Part shown: in pieces, positions 1 to 6,664 of the stretch
Layout of the letters: every line of letters begins with the position of its first letter
Numbering within the stretch: the first letter of the stretch is position 1
Assembly: GCA_029548025.1 (NCBI GenBank)
Contig: JAKPOE010000164.1
Coordinates: forward strand, 1-9,777
Length of the DNA stretch: 9,777 bases
Direction: 5' to 3'
DNA from: Spirochaetota bacterium
GTDB taxonomy: Bacteria > Spirochaetota > UBA4802 > UB4802
Notes under the pieces: generated by a model
The model's input: the letters and a program-made list of their open reading frames with translations, nothing else
Told to the model about the DNA's origin: nothing
Database searches by the model: none
Made by a program: the position numbers and the translations under genes

Positions 1-490
1 TTTTTACTGATGCGTTAGGCAAATTAATCCCTTTATGATCTTTTAGCTCACCACCACGGACAACCGTAGTATAGATATCAGTGTTTTGCACCTCATCTAC
101 AACCAGTTCAAGCAAACCATCATCAAGGAGTATCACCTGTCCTTTATGTACTGATTCGGGGAGGTCTTTTAACGAAACACTAACCGCTATTGCGTTGCCA
201 GGGACATCACGTGTTGTTAAGATAAACTGCTGTCCTGGCTCTAAAATTACCTTTTCTTTTAATGTGCCAACTCGTATTTTTGGCCCCTGCAAATCAGCCA
301 GTATTCCAATAGGAGTGTTCAGCTCATTTGCTATTTCCCTGATCAGTGCAATACTTTTTTCATGTATCTGATGAGTAGAATGCGACATGTTTAACCTTGC
401 AACATTCATCCCTGCACGCACAAGGCGTACTATCACCTCTTTCTCTTCACTTGTTGGTCCCAGCGTACACACAATCTTTGTTCTTCGCAT
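1..490 (-). CDS. pyk: Pyruvate kinase, N-terminal part (3' end cut by window edge)
   Basis: The minus-strand frame starting with ATG at 490-488 stays open to the window edge and gives 163 codons of a normally about 470-590-residue enzyme. Pyruvate kinase transfers phosphate from phosphoenolpyruvate to ADP in the last step of glycolysis, in the cytoplasm. Diagnostic N-terminal motifs are seen: RTKIVCTLGP (residues 3-12), the substrate/K+ region AGMNVARLNMSH (26-37, with R32, N34, S36 and H37), and LADLQGPKIR (64-73), which leads into the B domain. The start is supported by a clear AGGAGA at 495-500, four bases upstream of the ATG, and by family alignment, since the protein normally begins a few residues before the RTKI motif. 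The gene is divergent from the phosphopantetheinyl transferase gene. The catalytic lysine region and the C-terminal allosteric domain lie outside the window. Identification is near certain. Confidence 0.95.
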   Translation of the reverse strand, partial: MRRTKIVCTLGPTSEEKEVIVRLVRAGMNVARLNMSHSTHQIHEKSIALIREIANELNTPIGILADLQGPKIRVGTLKEKVILEPGQQFILTTRDVPGNAIAVSVSLKDLPESVHKGQVILLDDGLLELVVDEVQNTDIYTTVVRGGELKDHKGINLPNASVK

Positions 491-494
491 AGAT

Positions 495-500
495 TCTCCT
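495..500 (-). promoter_or_regulatory. Ribosome binding site of pyk
   Basis: Read on the minus strand, the sequence is AGGAGA followed by ATCT and then the ATG at 490. It is a strong Shine-Dalgarno match and fixes the pyruvate kinase start. Confidence 0.7.
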
Positions 501-611
501 GAAATTTTCATCCTGTGTGGAATTGTTCTGTAAAGGTACTGTCGGTAACAATACTTTTTACAACATACTGTGCTTAAAAAATAATCCTCACCTGCTTGTT
601 CATATTTAATA

Positions 612-620
612 AATATAGCA
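612..620 (-). promoter_or_regulatory. Possible extended -10 promoter for pyk
   Basis: On the minus strand this reads TGC-TATATT, which fits an extended -10 (TGn followed by a TATAAT-like hexamer). It would give a leader of roughly 115 bases before pyk. No convincing -35 hexamer is present, and in such AT-rich DNA chance matches are common, so this is only a candidate. It sits beside the divergent promoter proposed for the phosphopantetheinyl transferase. Confidence 0.22.
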
Positions 621-627
621 AAAAATA

Positions 628-655
628 TTGAAAAAAATTATCTGTTTGTTATTAT
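628..655 (+). promoter_or_regulatory. Candidate sigma70-type promoter of the phosphopantetheinyl transferase gene
   Basis: TTGAAA at 628-633 and TATTAT at 650-655 are separated by 16 bases. Transcription would start near 662, about 24 bases before the ATG at 686. Both hexamers match the consensus well and the spacing is acceptable. The surrounding DNA is very AT-rich, which lowers confidence. Confidence 0.4.
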
Positions 656-685
656 AGCCATAATTTTTTTATTACCAGTATAAGT

Positions 686-1402
686 ATGAGCAGTTTACCT
701 TTACAGTGTTTCTTTGTACAATACAATAAAAATTTTGTGATCCAGCATCACGATGCATACCATTTTTTCCTTGATGCTGAAGATGCTCATAAGCTGCAAC
801 AGTGCTCATCACTGAATCGCAAAGCCGAAATAGTAATACGCAAAACTGCCACAAAAGCCTTTTTGCAATTGTTATCTGGAACCGCGCACCATCCACTGAA
901 CGGTAATACTATCGTTATTGATGGCAAACAGTACTGGCTATCACTATCCCACACTGACAACGCTGTCGCTATCAGCATAAGCGAAAAACCTCATGGCATT
1001 GACATCGAATCAACCATACGGCATGCTGTCTATCGCAACAAAATTGTTAAACGTTACTTTTCCATAGGCGAACAACAGTTTGTAAACCGCTCGTTGTTGC
1101 ATAAAACCAAACGGTTTATTTCACTATGGACAATAAAAGAGGCAATTGCAAAATTAAAAGGACTATCGCTTGCACAGGCTTTACAGTACGACACCATACT
1201 AAATGCTGACGGTTTATTTTTATCCAATGTTACACTATTGAAAAACTATCACTGCGGACTGGCTTTTGGCGATAGTTCCTGTGATAAACTTTCTGTTACA
1301 ATGTACACAGCAGACGAAAGGGATATTTTGCATGTATTGTGTAGATGTGGGCGATACCGGATTCGAACCAGTGACCTCCTGCATGTGAGGCAGGCGCTCT
1401 AA
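686..1402 (+). CDS. Sfp-type 4'-phosphopantetheinyl transferase
   Basis: This family moves the 4'-phosphopantetheine arm of coenzyme A onto a serine of carrier proteins (acyl, peptidyl or aryl carrier domains), with Mg2+. The 238-residue frame shows the Sfp-family signatures in order: SLSHT (86-90), GIDIE (104-108, with Mg2+ ligands D106 and E108), and WTIKEAIAKLKG (148-159, with E152 and K156 at the usual acidic and basic positions). The length fits the roughly 220-240-residue Sfp group rather than the 120-residue AcpS group, so it may serve secondary metabolism or be the general carrier-protein activator. No carrier protein or synthase gene is in the window, so the partner is unknown. The start is the first ATG after a plausible promoter, but it has no clear Shine-Dalgarno sequence. 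Oddly, residues 221-238 are encoded antisense to a tRNA gene, so the tail is probably not conserved. The recognisable domain ends before it. Confidence 0.88.
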   Translation: MSSLPLQCFFVQYNKNFVIQHHDAYHFFLDAEDAHKLQQCSSLNRKAEIVIRKTATKAFLQLLSGTAHHPLNGNTIVIDGKQYWLSLSHTDNAVAISISEKPHGIDIESTIRHAVYRNKIVKRYFSIGEQQFVNRSLLHKTKRFISLWTIKEAIAKLKGLSLAQALQYDTILNADGLFLSNVTLLKNYHCGLAFGDSSCDKLSVTMYTADERDILHVLCRCGRYRIRTSDLLHVRQAL

Positions 1403-1421
1403 CCTGCTGAGCTAATCGCCC
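1348..1421 (-). tRNA. tRNA-Val, anticodon CAC
   Basis: The minus strand folds into a standard 74-base cloverleaf. The acceptor stem GGGCGAT pairs with ATCGCCC, followed by discriminator A. The D arm is GCTC/GAGC. The anticodon stem CCTGC/GCAGG encloses loop CTCACAT, giving anticodon CAC, which reads the valine codon GUG. The variable loop is AGGTC and the T arm is ACTGG-TTCGAAT-CCGGT. The 3' CCA is not encoded, because CAT follows the discriminator. The gene lies tail-to-tail against the phosphopantetheinyl transferase gene and overlaps its last 55 bases. No convincing tRNA promoter or terminator could be assigned. Confidence 0.96.
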
Positions 1422-1506
1422 TATACTGCAATACTGAAATAATTTTTTAAAATTGCAAGCATTTTTATGAAGTATACTATTTTAAATATTTTTTACATAA
1501 AAACAA

Positions 1507-1536
1507 TTGCAATTTTCATTATCACTTCATTACAAT
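1507..1536 (+). promoter_or_regulatory. Candidate promoter of the MFS-cobA operon
   Basis: TTGCAA at 1507-1512 and TACAAT at 1531-1536 are separated by 18 bases. Initiation near 1543 would leave a leader of about 28 bases before the ATG at 1571, with AGGA at 1557-1560. The leader is too short to contain a cobalamin riboswitch. An alternative -10, TATACT at 1473-1478, has no well-spaced -35 partner. Confidence 0.4.
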
Positions 1537-1570
1537 ATACTTTGCTACAAAGATACAGGATGATTGTTCT

Positions 1571-2833
1571 ATGGATACTATCGCTATAAAAAATTTTACC
1601 TTGAAACGATATATACATGTTTTATTACCTCTATTTATTGGCTCAATCATTGCATACCTGGATAGGGTTAATATTGCCTATGCAGCATTGACGATGAATC
1701 AGGATTTACAGTTTACCCCGGAAATTTTTGGGATGGGTGCCGGTATCTTTTTTATAGGCTACATACTCTTTGAGATACCGGGCGCCATTATCGCTGAAAA
1801 GTGGAATCCCAAAGGCTGGCTCATGCGTATAATGATAACGTGGGGTATTGTTTCATTTTTAATGATATTCATTACCAGACCATGGCATTTTTATACATTG
1901 CGCTTTTTATTGGGCAGCGCTGAAGCAAGCTTTTATCCCGTACTCTATGCCAGTGTCATCCCACGCTGGTTTACATTGCAGGAGCGACCTAAAGCTATAG
2001 CATTGATGCTTACCTCGTTACAGGTTTCTGCTATTATTGGCTCACCACTTGCAGGCTTTTTATTAGACGTATCACTATTTGGATTAAAAGGATGGCAGCT
2101 ATTATTTGTATGTGAAGCTATTCCGGCACTTTTCTTTGGCATACTTTTATACTTTATCCTGTCAAATGATCCCATGAAGGTATCATGGCTATCTGATAAA
2201 GAGAAGGAATATCTTCTCAATGCATTATCAGATGAAAGTAAACAAAAAACACAGCACTATACTATATGGCAGGCGTTAAAGGACAAAGAGGTATTAAAAT
2301 TAGCACTCATCTATTTTTTATGGATAACCGGATTCTGGGGATTTAATTACTGGATGCCAACCGTTATAAAGGAACTATCGGGCTGGTCTAATATCACTAT
2401 TGGTTCACTTTTTGCCATACCCATGACAGTATCACTCATTGTAATGGTTTATATTGGCTATTCTTCGTCAAAAACCGGCGAAAAAAGGCTCCATGGTGCA
2501 ATACCGCTTGCTATTGCCGCTCTAGGGTTGGGAGCAGGTGTATTTATACAAGATCCCGTTGTCAACATGCTATTTGTATGCATAGCTGCCATTGGCATAT
2601 TTGGCCCATTTGGGGTCTGGTGGTCATATCCAACAACATTTCTTTCTGGTGCAGCCGCAGCAGGAGCTGTAGGGCTCATTAACTCATCGGGTAATATTGG
2701 TGGATATGTTGGACCTTATCTGATAGGTATCATTAAAAACTTAACCAACTCTTTTGAACTTTCATTTTTAATCCTTGCAGGTATGGTGCTCATCAGCAGC
2801 GTTATGATGCTCACATTAAAGAAGAAGGCATGA
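1571..2833 (+). CDS. MFS transporter, anion:cation symporter (ACS) type
   Basis: This is an inner-membrane secondary transporter of 420 residues, the usual length for a 12-helix MFS protein. ACS-type features are visible: the N-terminal YLDRVNIAYAAL (29-40), FFIGYILFEIPGAIIAEK ending a helix (60-77), RFLLGSAEASFYP (111-123), the central acidic/basic cytoplasmic loop after SNDP (198-201), and a glycine/alanine-rich segment with PTTFLSGAAAAGAVG (354-368) and NSSGNIGGYVGP (371-382). Family members carry organic anions such as sugar acids, tartrate, phthalate, pantothenate-like compounds or vitamins, usually with protons, so the substrate cannot be named from sequence. The start has AGGA ten bases upstream. 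The stop overlaps the next gene's first possible ATG (ATGA), implying co-translation with the cobalamin adenosyltransferase. A link to corrinoid or vitamin uptake is therefore possible, but it is inference only. Confidence 0.88.
   Translation: MDTIAIKNFTLKRYIHVLLPLFIGSIIAYLDRVNIAYAALTMNQDLQFTPEIFGMGAGIFFIGYILFEIPGAIIAEKWNPKGWLMRIMITWGIVSFLMIFITRPWHFYTLRFLLGSAEASFYPVLYASVIPRWFTLQERPKAIALMLTSLQVSAIIGSPLAGFLLDVSLFGLKGWQLLFVCEAIPALFFGILLYFILSNDPMKVSWLSDKEKEYLLNALSDESKQKTQHYTIWQALKDKEVLKLALIYFLWITGFWGFNYWMPTVIKELSGWSNITIGSLFAIPMTVSLIVMVYIGYSSSKTGEKRLHGAIPLAIAALGLGAGVFIQDPVVNMLFVCIAAIGIFGPFGVWWSYPTTFLSGAAAAGAVGLINSSGNIGGYVGPYLIGIIKNLTNSFELSFLILAGMVLISSVMMLTLKKKA
2825..2828 (+). promoter_or_regulatory. 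Ribosome binding site deciding the cobA start
   Basis: AAGG within GAAGAAGG lies only one base before the ATG at 2830 but seven bases before the ATG at 2836. Spacing therefore favours the second start. Confidence 0.45.
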
Positions 2834-2835
2834 TC

Positions 2836-3354
2836 ATGAATGGGTATGTACAGTGTTATACCGGCAACGGTAAGGGCAAAACAACCGCAGCATTGGGATT
2901 AGCTGTCCGTGCCGCCGGGTGGAGTAAACATTCAATCATCATACAATTCTTAAAAGGAAAAAAATCGGGTGAGCGTATTGCACTGAAACGATTCCATGAT
3001 CTTATCACCATTGAAACTTATGGAAGCAAAAACTTTTATATACCCGGAACAGATGATGAGTATTTTAAAGAATTAACCAGAAAAGCTTATGATCGATGTT
3101 TAGCTGTATGTACCGATAGTTCCTTTAATATCGTTATATGTGATGAGATATTAACTGCATTGCAGTGGAAACTTCTTTCAGAAGAGGATATTATACATCT
3201 GGTTGAAATAAAACATCATGAAACTGAATTAATTTTAACTGGTCGCGGACTTTCCAAAACATTATTCCCCTACTGTGATTTGATTACAGAGATGAAGGAG
3301 ATAAAACATTATTATAATAATGGCGTTAAAGCTCGCAGAGGGGTTGAATGGTGA
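2836..3354 (+). CDS. cobA: ATP:cob(I)alamin adenosyltransferase (CobA/CobO/BtuR type)
   Basis: The enzyme transfers the 5'-deoxyadenosyl group of ATP to the cobalt of reduced corrinoids, giving adenosylcobalamin or its precursors. It acts in the cytoplasm in corrinoid synthesis or salvage. Counting from the ATG at 2836, it is 172 residues. It shows the N-terminal nucleotide loop TGNGKGKTT (9-17), ICDEI (about 101-105), ELILTGRG (131-138) and the typical tail GVKARRGVEW, all hallmarks of the CobA/CobO/BtuR family rather than the PduO or EutT types. An ATG at 2830 overlapping the transporter stop would add two residues, but the Shine-Dalgarno spacing prefers 2836. It is translationally coupled to the upstream MFS gene and ends about 150 bases before a strong terminator. 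No other cobalamin biosynthesis gene is in the window, which suits a salvage role. Function is confident; the exact start is not. Confidence 0.93.
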   Translation: MNGYVQCYTGNGKGKTTAALGLAVRAAGWSKHSIIIQFLKGKKSGERIALKRFHDLITIETYGSKNFYIPGTDDEYFKELTRKAYDRCLAVCTDSSFNIVICDEILTALQWKLLSEEDIIHLVEIKHHETELILTGRGLSKTLFPYCDLITEMKEIKHYYNNGVKARRGVEW

Positions 3355-3501
3355 TGGTGTAGTGTTGAGTCAGTACTCCAGAGTTTTTCCCCCAGTTGAA
3401 TTGACATCAATGTATTCTCCGTTTTTTTTCATGGTATTTGGTGCATGGTACTGAATATGATTGAATCTACTGAATCGATTTTTTTCGCATAGTTGATTAT
3501 T

Positions 3502-3535
3502 AAAAAAGGCTGCCAATTACCCGGCAGCCTTTTTT
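3502..3535. terminator. Bidirectional intrinsic terminator between cobA and acs
   Basis: A stem of GGCTGCC (3508-3514) and GGCAGCC (3523-3529) encloses an eight-base loop. It has six A before it and six T after it, so it ends in a U-run when read from either strand. It lies between two convergent operons, MFS-cobA on the plus strand and purH-acs on the minus strand, and can serve both. The other bases of the 3355-3568 gap hold no convincing gene. Confidence 0.92.
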
Positions 3536-3568
3536 CTACTTCTCTTCTATTTCTATTGTAAATATTTC

Positions 3569-5551
3569 TTACTTGCCCTGCAATTTTTTTGCATCATTGA
3601 TAAGTGTATCAACAACAGTTGGGTCAGCCAGCGTTGAAGTATCACCCATACCCGATTTATCAAATTCGCCAGCAGCAATCTTCTTTAAGATTCGTCGCAT
3701 GATCTTTCCTGAACGAGTTTTTGGCAGGACATCTGCCCATTGTATCATTTCAGGTGTTGCAATAGGTCCAATCTCTTTACGGACATGAGCAACAAGCTCC
3801 TTCTTAAGTTCGTCACTCTTTTCTACACCAGTATTTAACGTTACAAACGCATAAATTGACTGTCCCTTAATCTCATGAGGATATCCAACAACAGCAGCTT
3901 CAGCTACTTTAGGATGTGCAACAAGAGCAGATTCGATTTCAGCAGTACCCATACGATGCCCTGATACGTTGATAACATCATCAACACGGCCTGTTATTTG
4001 ATAGTATCCATCTTTGTCTCGTTTAGCGCCATCACCTGTAAAGTACTTACCAGGAAATTGCGTAAAGTATGTATTAAAAAATCGTTCTGGATCTCCATAA
4101 ACTCCTCTCATCTGCCCTGGCCATGCTCTCTTTATACAAAGATTTCCGGTGCATACACCTTCAAGCTCTGTGCCATTATCATCAACAATACATGGCTCTA
4201 CACCAAAGAATGGTACTGTTGCCATAGCCGGTTTAATATCAATTGCTCCTGGTAGCGGGGTAATCAAAATACCGCCGGTTTCTGTCTGCCACCATGTATC
4301 AACTATTGGACACTCACCCCTGCCTATCTTATGGTAATACCAGTTCCATGCCTCTGGATTAAGAGGTTCACCAACAGAACCTAATAGCTGAATGGAAGAA
4401 ATATCATGTTTGTCAACCCAGCTATCACCTTCTTTTGCCAATGCACGGATAGCAGTTGGAGCTGTATAAAAGATATTTACTTTATATTTCTCAACAATTG
4501 CCCAGAATCTTCCAAAATCAGGATATGTTGGAACACCTTCAAACATAATGGTTGTTGCACCATTTGCCAGTGGCCCATATACAATATATGAGTGACCGGT
4601 TACCCAGCCAACATCTGCTGTACACCAGTAGATATCGCCATCATGATAATCAAAAATCATTTTGTGAGTGTAAGCAACATAGGTTAAATATCCACCGGTG
4701 GTGTGCATTACACCTTTGGGTTTCCCTGTGGAGCCTGATGTATAAAGAATAAACAGAGGATCTTCTGCATCCATCTGTTCTGCCGGGCAGTTAGCATCTG
4801 CGTTAGCCATCTCTTCTTCATACCACTTATCCATCTTATCATTCCAGTTGACCTGAATCTTGCTGCCAACCCTCTTTACAACAATGTGCAAACGAACCGT
4901 TGGGCACTCAGCAATTGCTTTATCAGCAGTGTCTTTTTGGGGAACAGCTTTTGCTCCTCGGAAAGTACCGTCACATGATATCAGCACTTCAGATTTGCAG
5001 TCCTGAATTCGGTCACGCAGTGCTTCTGCAGAAAATCCGCCAAAAACAACTGAGTGAACTGCACCAATTCGTGTACAGGCTAAAATACCAATTGCAAGTT
5101 CCGGGATCATGGGGAGGAAGAATGTAACACGGTCACCTTTCTTTACACCATTCTTCTTTAAAACATTGGCAAACTTACACACCTGCTCATGAAGCTCTTT
5201 ATACGTGAACTTCTTGTCTTCGGTTGGTTCATTGCCTTCCCAGATCAAAGCGATCTGATTACCCCGTTTTTCAAGGTGTCTGTCCAGACAGTTGTATGAT
5301 ACATTAACCTTACCATTTACAAACCATCGTACCCAGAGGTCCTTTGAAGTTGTACCATAATTGCAATCCATAACCTTATCCCATTTTTTGAACCAGGTCA
5401 CGTATTCTTCTGCAATCTTGCCCCAAAAATCTTCTGGATTGGACAATGACTCTTTCCAGATCTTTTCATACTCAGCCCGGCTCTTTATATACGCTTTTGC
5501 GCGGAATTTCTCTGGAACCGGGTAAATCTCTTTTAATGTAACTTCTGCCAT
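3569..5551 (-). CDS. acsA: Acetyl-CoA synthetase (AMP-forming)
   Basis: This cytoplasmic enzyme converts acetate, ATP and CoA to acetyl-CoA, AMP and pyrophosphate through an acetyl-adenylate. It is full length at 660 residues. The order is an N-terminal ACS-specific region (about 1-110), the adenylation core with phosphate loop [11 protein letters not shown] (270-280), the acetate-pocket region [10 protein letters not shown] (418-427, the second tryptophan being the size-limiting residue in this family), YFTGD (503-507), [20 protein letters not shown] (521-540) at the domain hinge, and the mobile C-terminal domain with [11 protein letters not shown] (610-620). K616 in that motif is the catalytic lysine, the residue typically controlled by reversible acetylation in homologues. 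The start has GGAGG six bases upstream. It lies 65 bases downstream of the IMP cyclohydrolase gene on the same strand, and transcription probably ends at the terminator at 3502-3535. Confidence 0.97.
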   Translation of the reverse strand: MAEVTLKEIYPVPEKFRAKAYIKSRAEYEKIWKESLSNPEDFWGKIAEEYVTWFKKWDKVMDCNYGTTSKDLWVRWFVNGKVNVSYNCLDRHLEKRGNQIALIWEGNEPTEDKKFTYKELHEQVCKFANVLKKNGVKKGDRVTFFLPMIPELAIGILACTRIGAVHSVVFGGFSAEALRDRIQDCKSEVLISCDGTFRGAKAVPQKDTADKAIAECPTVRLHIVVKRVGSKIQVNWNDKMDKWYEEEMANADANCPAEQMDAEDPLFILYTSGSTGKPKGVMHTTGGYLTYVAYTHKMIFDYHDGDIYWCTADVGWVTGHSYIVYGPLANGATTIMFEGVPTYPDFGRFWAIVEKYKVNIFYTAPTAIRALAKEGDSWVDKHDISSIQLLGSVGEPLNPEAWNWYYHKIGRGECPIVDTWWQTETGGILITPLPGAIDIKPAMATVPFFGVEPCIVDDNGTELEGVCTGNLCIKRAWPGQMRGVYGDPERFFNTYFTQFPGKYFTGDGAKRDKDGYYQITGRVDDVINVSGHRMGTAEIESALVAHPKVAEAAVVGYPHEIKGQSIYAFVTLNTGVEKSDELKKELVAHVRKEIGPIATPEMIQWADVLPKTRSGKIMRRILKKIAAGEFDKSGMGDTSTLADPTVVDTLINDAKKLQGK

Positions 5552-5557
5552 CTATTA

Positions 5558-5562
5558 CCTCC
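5558..5562 (-). promoter_or_regulatory. Ribosome binding site of acsA
   Basis: On the minus strand GGAGG precedes the acsA ATG by six bases. It is one of the strongest Shine-Dalgarno matches in the window and confirms the 5551 start. Confidence 0.75.
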
Positions 5563-5616
5563 GATGTTTATATTGTAATATGCACATTATGGGCTCCGCT
5601 TGCAACGGTTTACCCT

Positions 5617-6216
5617 TTAAGCATTCTTAATTTGTTCTTTTAAATATGTAGCAATCATTGAATCGTACTGTGATGTCAACTCAAAAACTTTGCTTGCCAG
5701 CCTAAAATTTGTTTCTTCTGACACACATCCATCATTCAATTCCATCTCGCTTAAGACAGTATCATAATCTTCAGGGTCAACAATAACGGTTACATATTTA
5801 TAATTTTTAGCAGCTGATCTAAGCATTGCAGGTCCGCCAATATCAATATTTTCAATTGCTTCGTCAAGGGTACATCCTCTGGAAATTGTCTGTTGAAATG
5901 GGTATAGATTAATCACCACCATATCAATGGGTATTATACCATGCTTCTGCATTGCTTCTATATGTTCAGGATTATCACGCAATCCCAATAGCGCACCGTG
6001 TATTTTTGGATGGAGCGTCTTTACCCTCCCATCCATCATTTCCGGAAACCCGGTGTAATCTGAAACTTCAGTAGCATCAATACCATTATCCCTGAGAAGC
6101 CTGGCAGTGCCTCCTGTAGACAAAATTGCAACACCACCATTATTGAGCTTTTTAGCAAACGGTATTATCCCCGACTTATCGGACAAACTTATCAATGCTC
6201 TTTTGATTGCAGCCAT
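5617..6216 (-). CDS. purH: Single-domain IMP cyclohydrolase (N-terminal half of PurH)
   Basis: The 199-residue protein corresponds to the MGS-like IMP cyclohydrolase domain, which closes FAICAR to IMP in the last step of purine synthesis. Conserved stretches are [10 protein letters not shown] (7-16), STGGTARLL (33-41), [13 protein letters not shown] (62-74), INLYPF (102-107) and [16 protein letters not shown] (123-138). K66, Y105, D125 and K137 fall at or next to positions implicated in the human enzyme's active site. Normal PurH is about 510-530 residues with a C-terminal AICAR formyltransferase domain. Here the frame stops with TAA immediately after the cyclohydrolase domain, and only 65 bases separate it from acsA, so the second half is absent from this locus. 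The protein looks intact rather than eroded. AICAR formylation must be provided elsewhere, by a separate formyltransferase or a PurP-like ligase. The start ATG is well placed for the family but has only a weak GGA upstream. Confidence 0.9.
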   Translation of the reverse strand: MAAIKRALISLSDKSGIIPFAKKLNNGGVAILSTGGTARLLRDNGIDATEVSDYTGFPEMMDGRVKTLHPKIHGALLGLRDNPEHIEAMQKHGIIPIDMVVINLYPFQQTISRGCTLDEAIENIDIGGPAMLRSAAKNYKYVTVIVDPEDYDTVLSEMELNDGCVSEETNFRLASKVFELTSQYDSMIATYLKEQIKNA

Positions 6217-6598
6217 TTAAATTCCATTTAACATTTTAAATTAAACTAAAACTAATTTTTATTGTATTACTATGAATATGACCATTTGAATAATCACCTT
6301 GAAAAATACAAGCATTTTTTAAAAATGAACAAAACCTGTATAATTTAACAGATTTTAATACAACGCTTGGTATATTTTTGTGAATGTTAATCTTTATATT
6401 TTGATTAGTAGTACCTCACAAAATATCATTATTTAGCTGTCAATAATTGTTCATCACATTAATTATAAATCCCTCCCAACAACCAGATTAACCAGATAAT
6501 GTCATCCAGCAGCATATCCTTGATGTCATGATAGACCTCGGGTTGTCTCTCATTTGATATATCTACAACATGATGCTAAAAAAATTTTTATTTTATTG

Positions 6599-6627
6599 TT
6601 GACGATAGCCTGGTTTAGTATTATTTT
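6599..6627 (+). promoter_or_regulatory. Candidate promoter of the TetR-PF06541-HD operon
   Basis: TTGACG at 6599-6604 matches the -35 consensus closely. With a 17-base spacer the -10 is TATTTT (6622-6627). Start of transcription would fall near 6634, inside the palindrome at 6624-6646, so a bound repressor would block polymerase. The -10 is imperfect. Confidence 0.45.
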
Positions 6628-6646
6628 ATACTAAAATAGTATAAAA
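6624..6646. promoter_or_regulatory. Perfect palindrome, probable TetR-family operator
   Basis: Arms TTTTATACTA (6624-6633) and TAGTATAAAA (6637-6646) are perfect inverted repeats around AAA. A further inverted half-site TAGTAT lies at 6616-6621, and GTATAAAA is repeated directly at 6647-6654, so up to four half-sites are clustered. It overlaps the candidate -10 and start site, 18 bases before the ATG of a TetR-family regulator. Size and position are typical of an autoregulatory operator. Binding is inferred, not shown. Confidence 0.65.
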
Positions 6647-6664
6647 GTATAAAATGGTAGTACC

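Larger units (their letters stand above)
6217..6664. other. AT-rich divergent intergenic region between purH and the TetR gene
   Basis: This 448-bp stretch carries no convincing gene. It must hold the purH promoter. A minus-strand candidate is TTGTTC with TATTTT 18 bases downstream, in the 6310s-6330s, but it is weak. It also contains a short A/T palindrome (CATTTTT/AAAAATG, 6313-6327), tandem CCAGAT motifs near 6483-6497, and a minus-strand open stretch without a start codon (6459-6575) that may be a decayed coding remnant. The right end holds the TetR-gene promoter and its palindromic operator. Confidence 0.6.

Noticed and set aside
81..371. Plus-strand 96-codon frame at the left edge
   Set aside because: It is the antisense of the pyruvate kinase coding sequence, whose motifs are unmistakable on the minus strand.
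1441..1570. Cobalamin riboswitch upstream of the MFS-cobA operon
   Set aside because: The gene content made this worth checking, but the stretch is only about 130 bases, AT-rich, with no B12-box-like sequence and no conserved GC-rich helices.
3364..3380. Small hairpin GAGT/ACTC just after cobA as a first terminator
   Set aside because: The stem is only four base pairs and the short T run does not follow it directly; the strong terminator at 3502-3535 is the better candidate.
3998..4752. Several plus-strand open frames of 61-85 codons inside the acetyl-CoA synthetase gene
   Set aside because: They are antisense shadows of a full-length, highly conserved gene and have no family resemblance.
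1456..6319. An 11-base repeat CAAGCATTTTT at about 1456-1466 and 6309-6319, both in intergenic DNA near minus-strand gene starts
   Set aside because: Two copies of a short A/T-rich word in AT-rich DNA are expected by chance, and no consistent promoter spacing accompanies them.
6313..6327. Palindrome CATTTTT-T-AAAAATG in the purH upstream region
   Set aside because: It is made almost entirely of an A-run and a T-run, so it has little information and no linked regulator.
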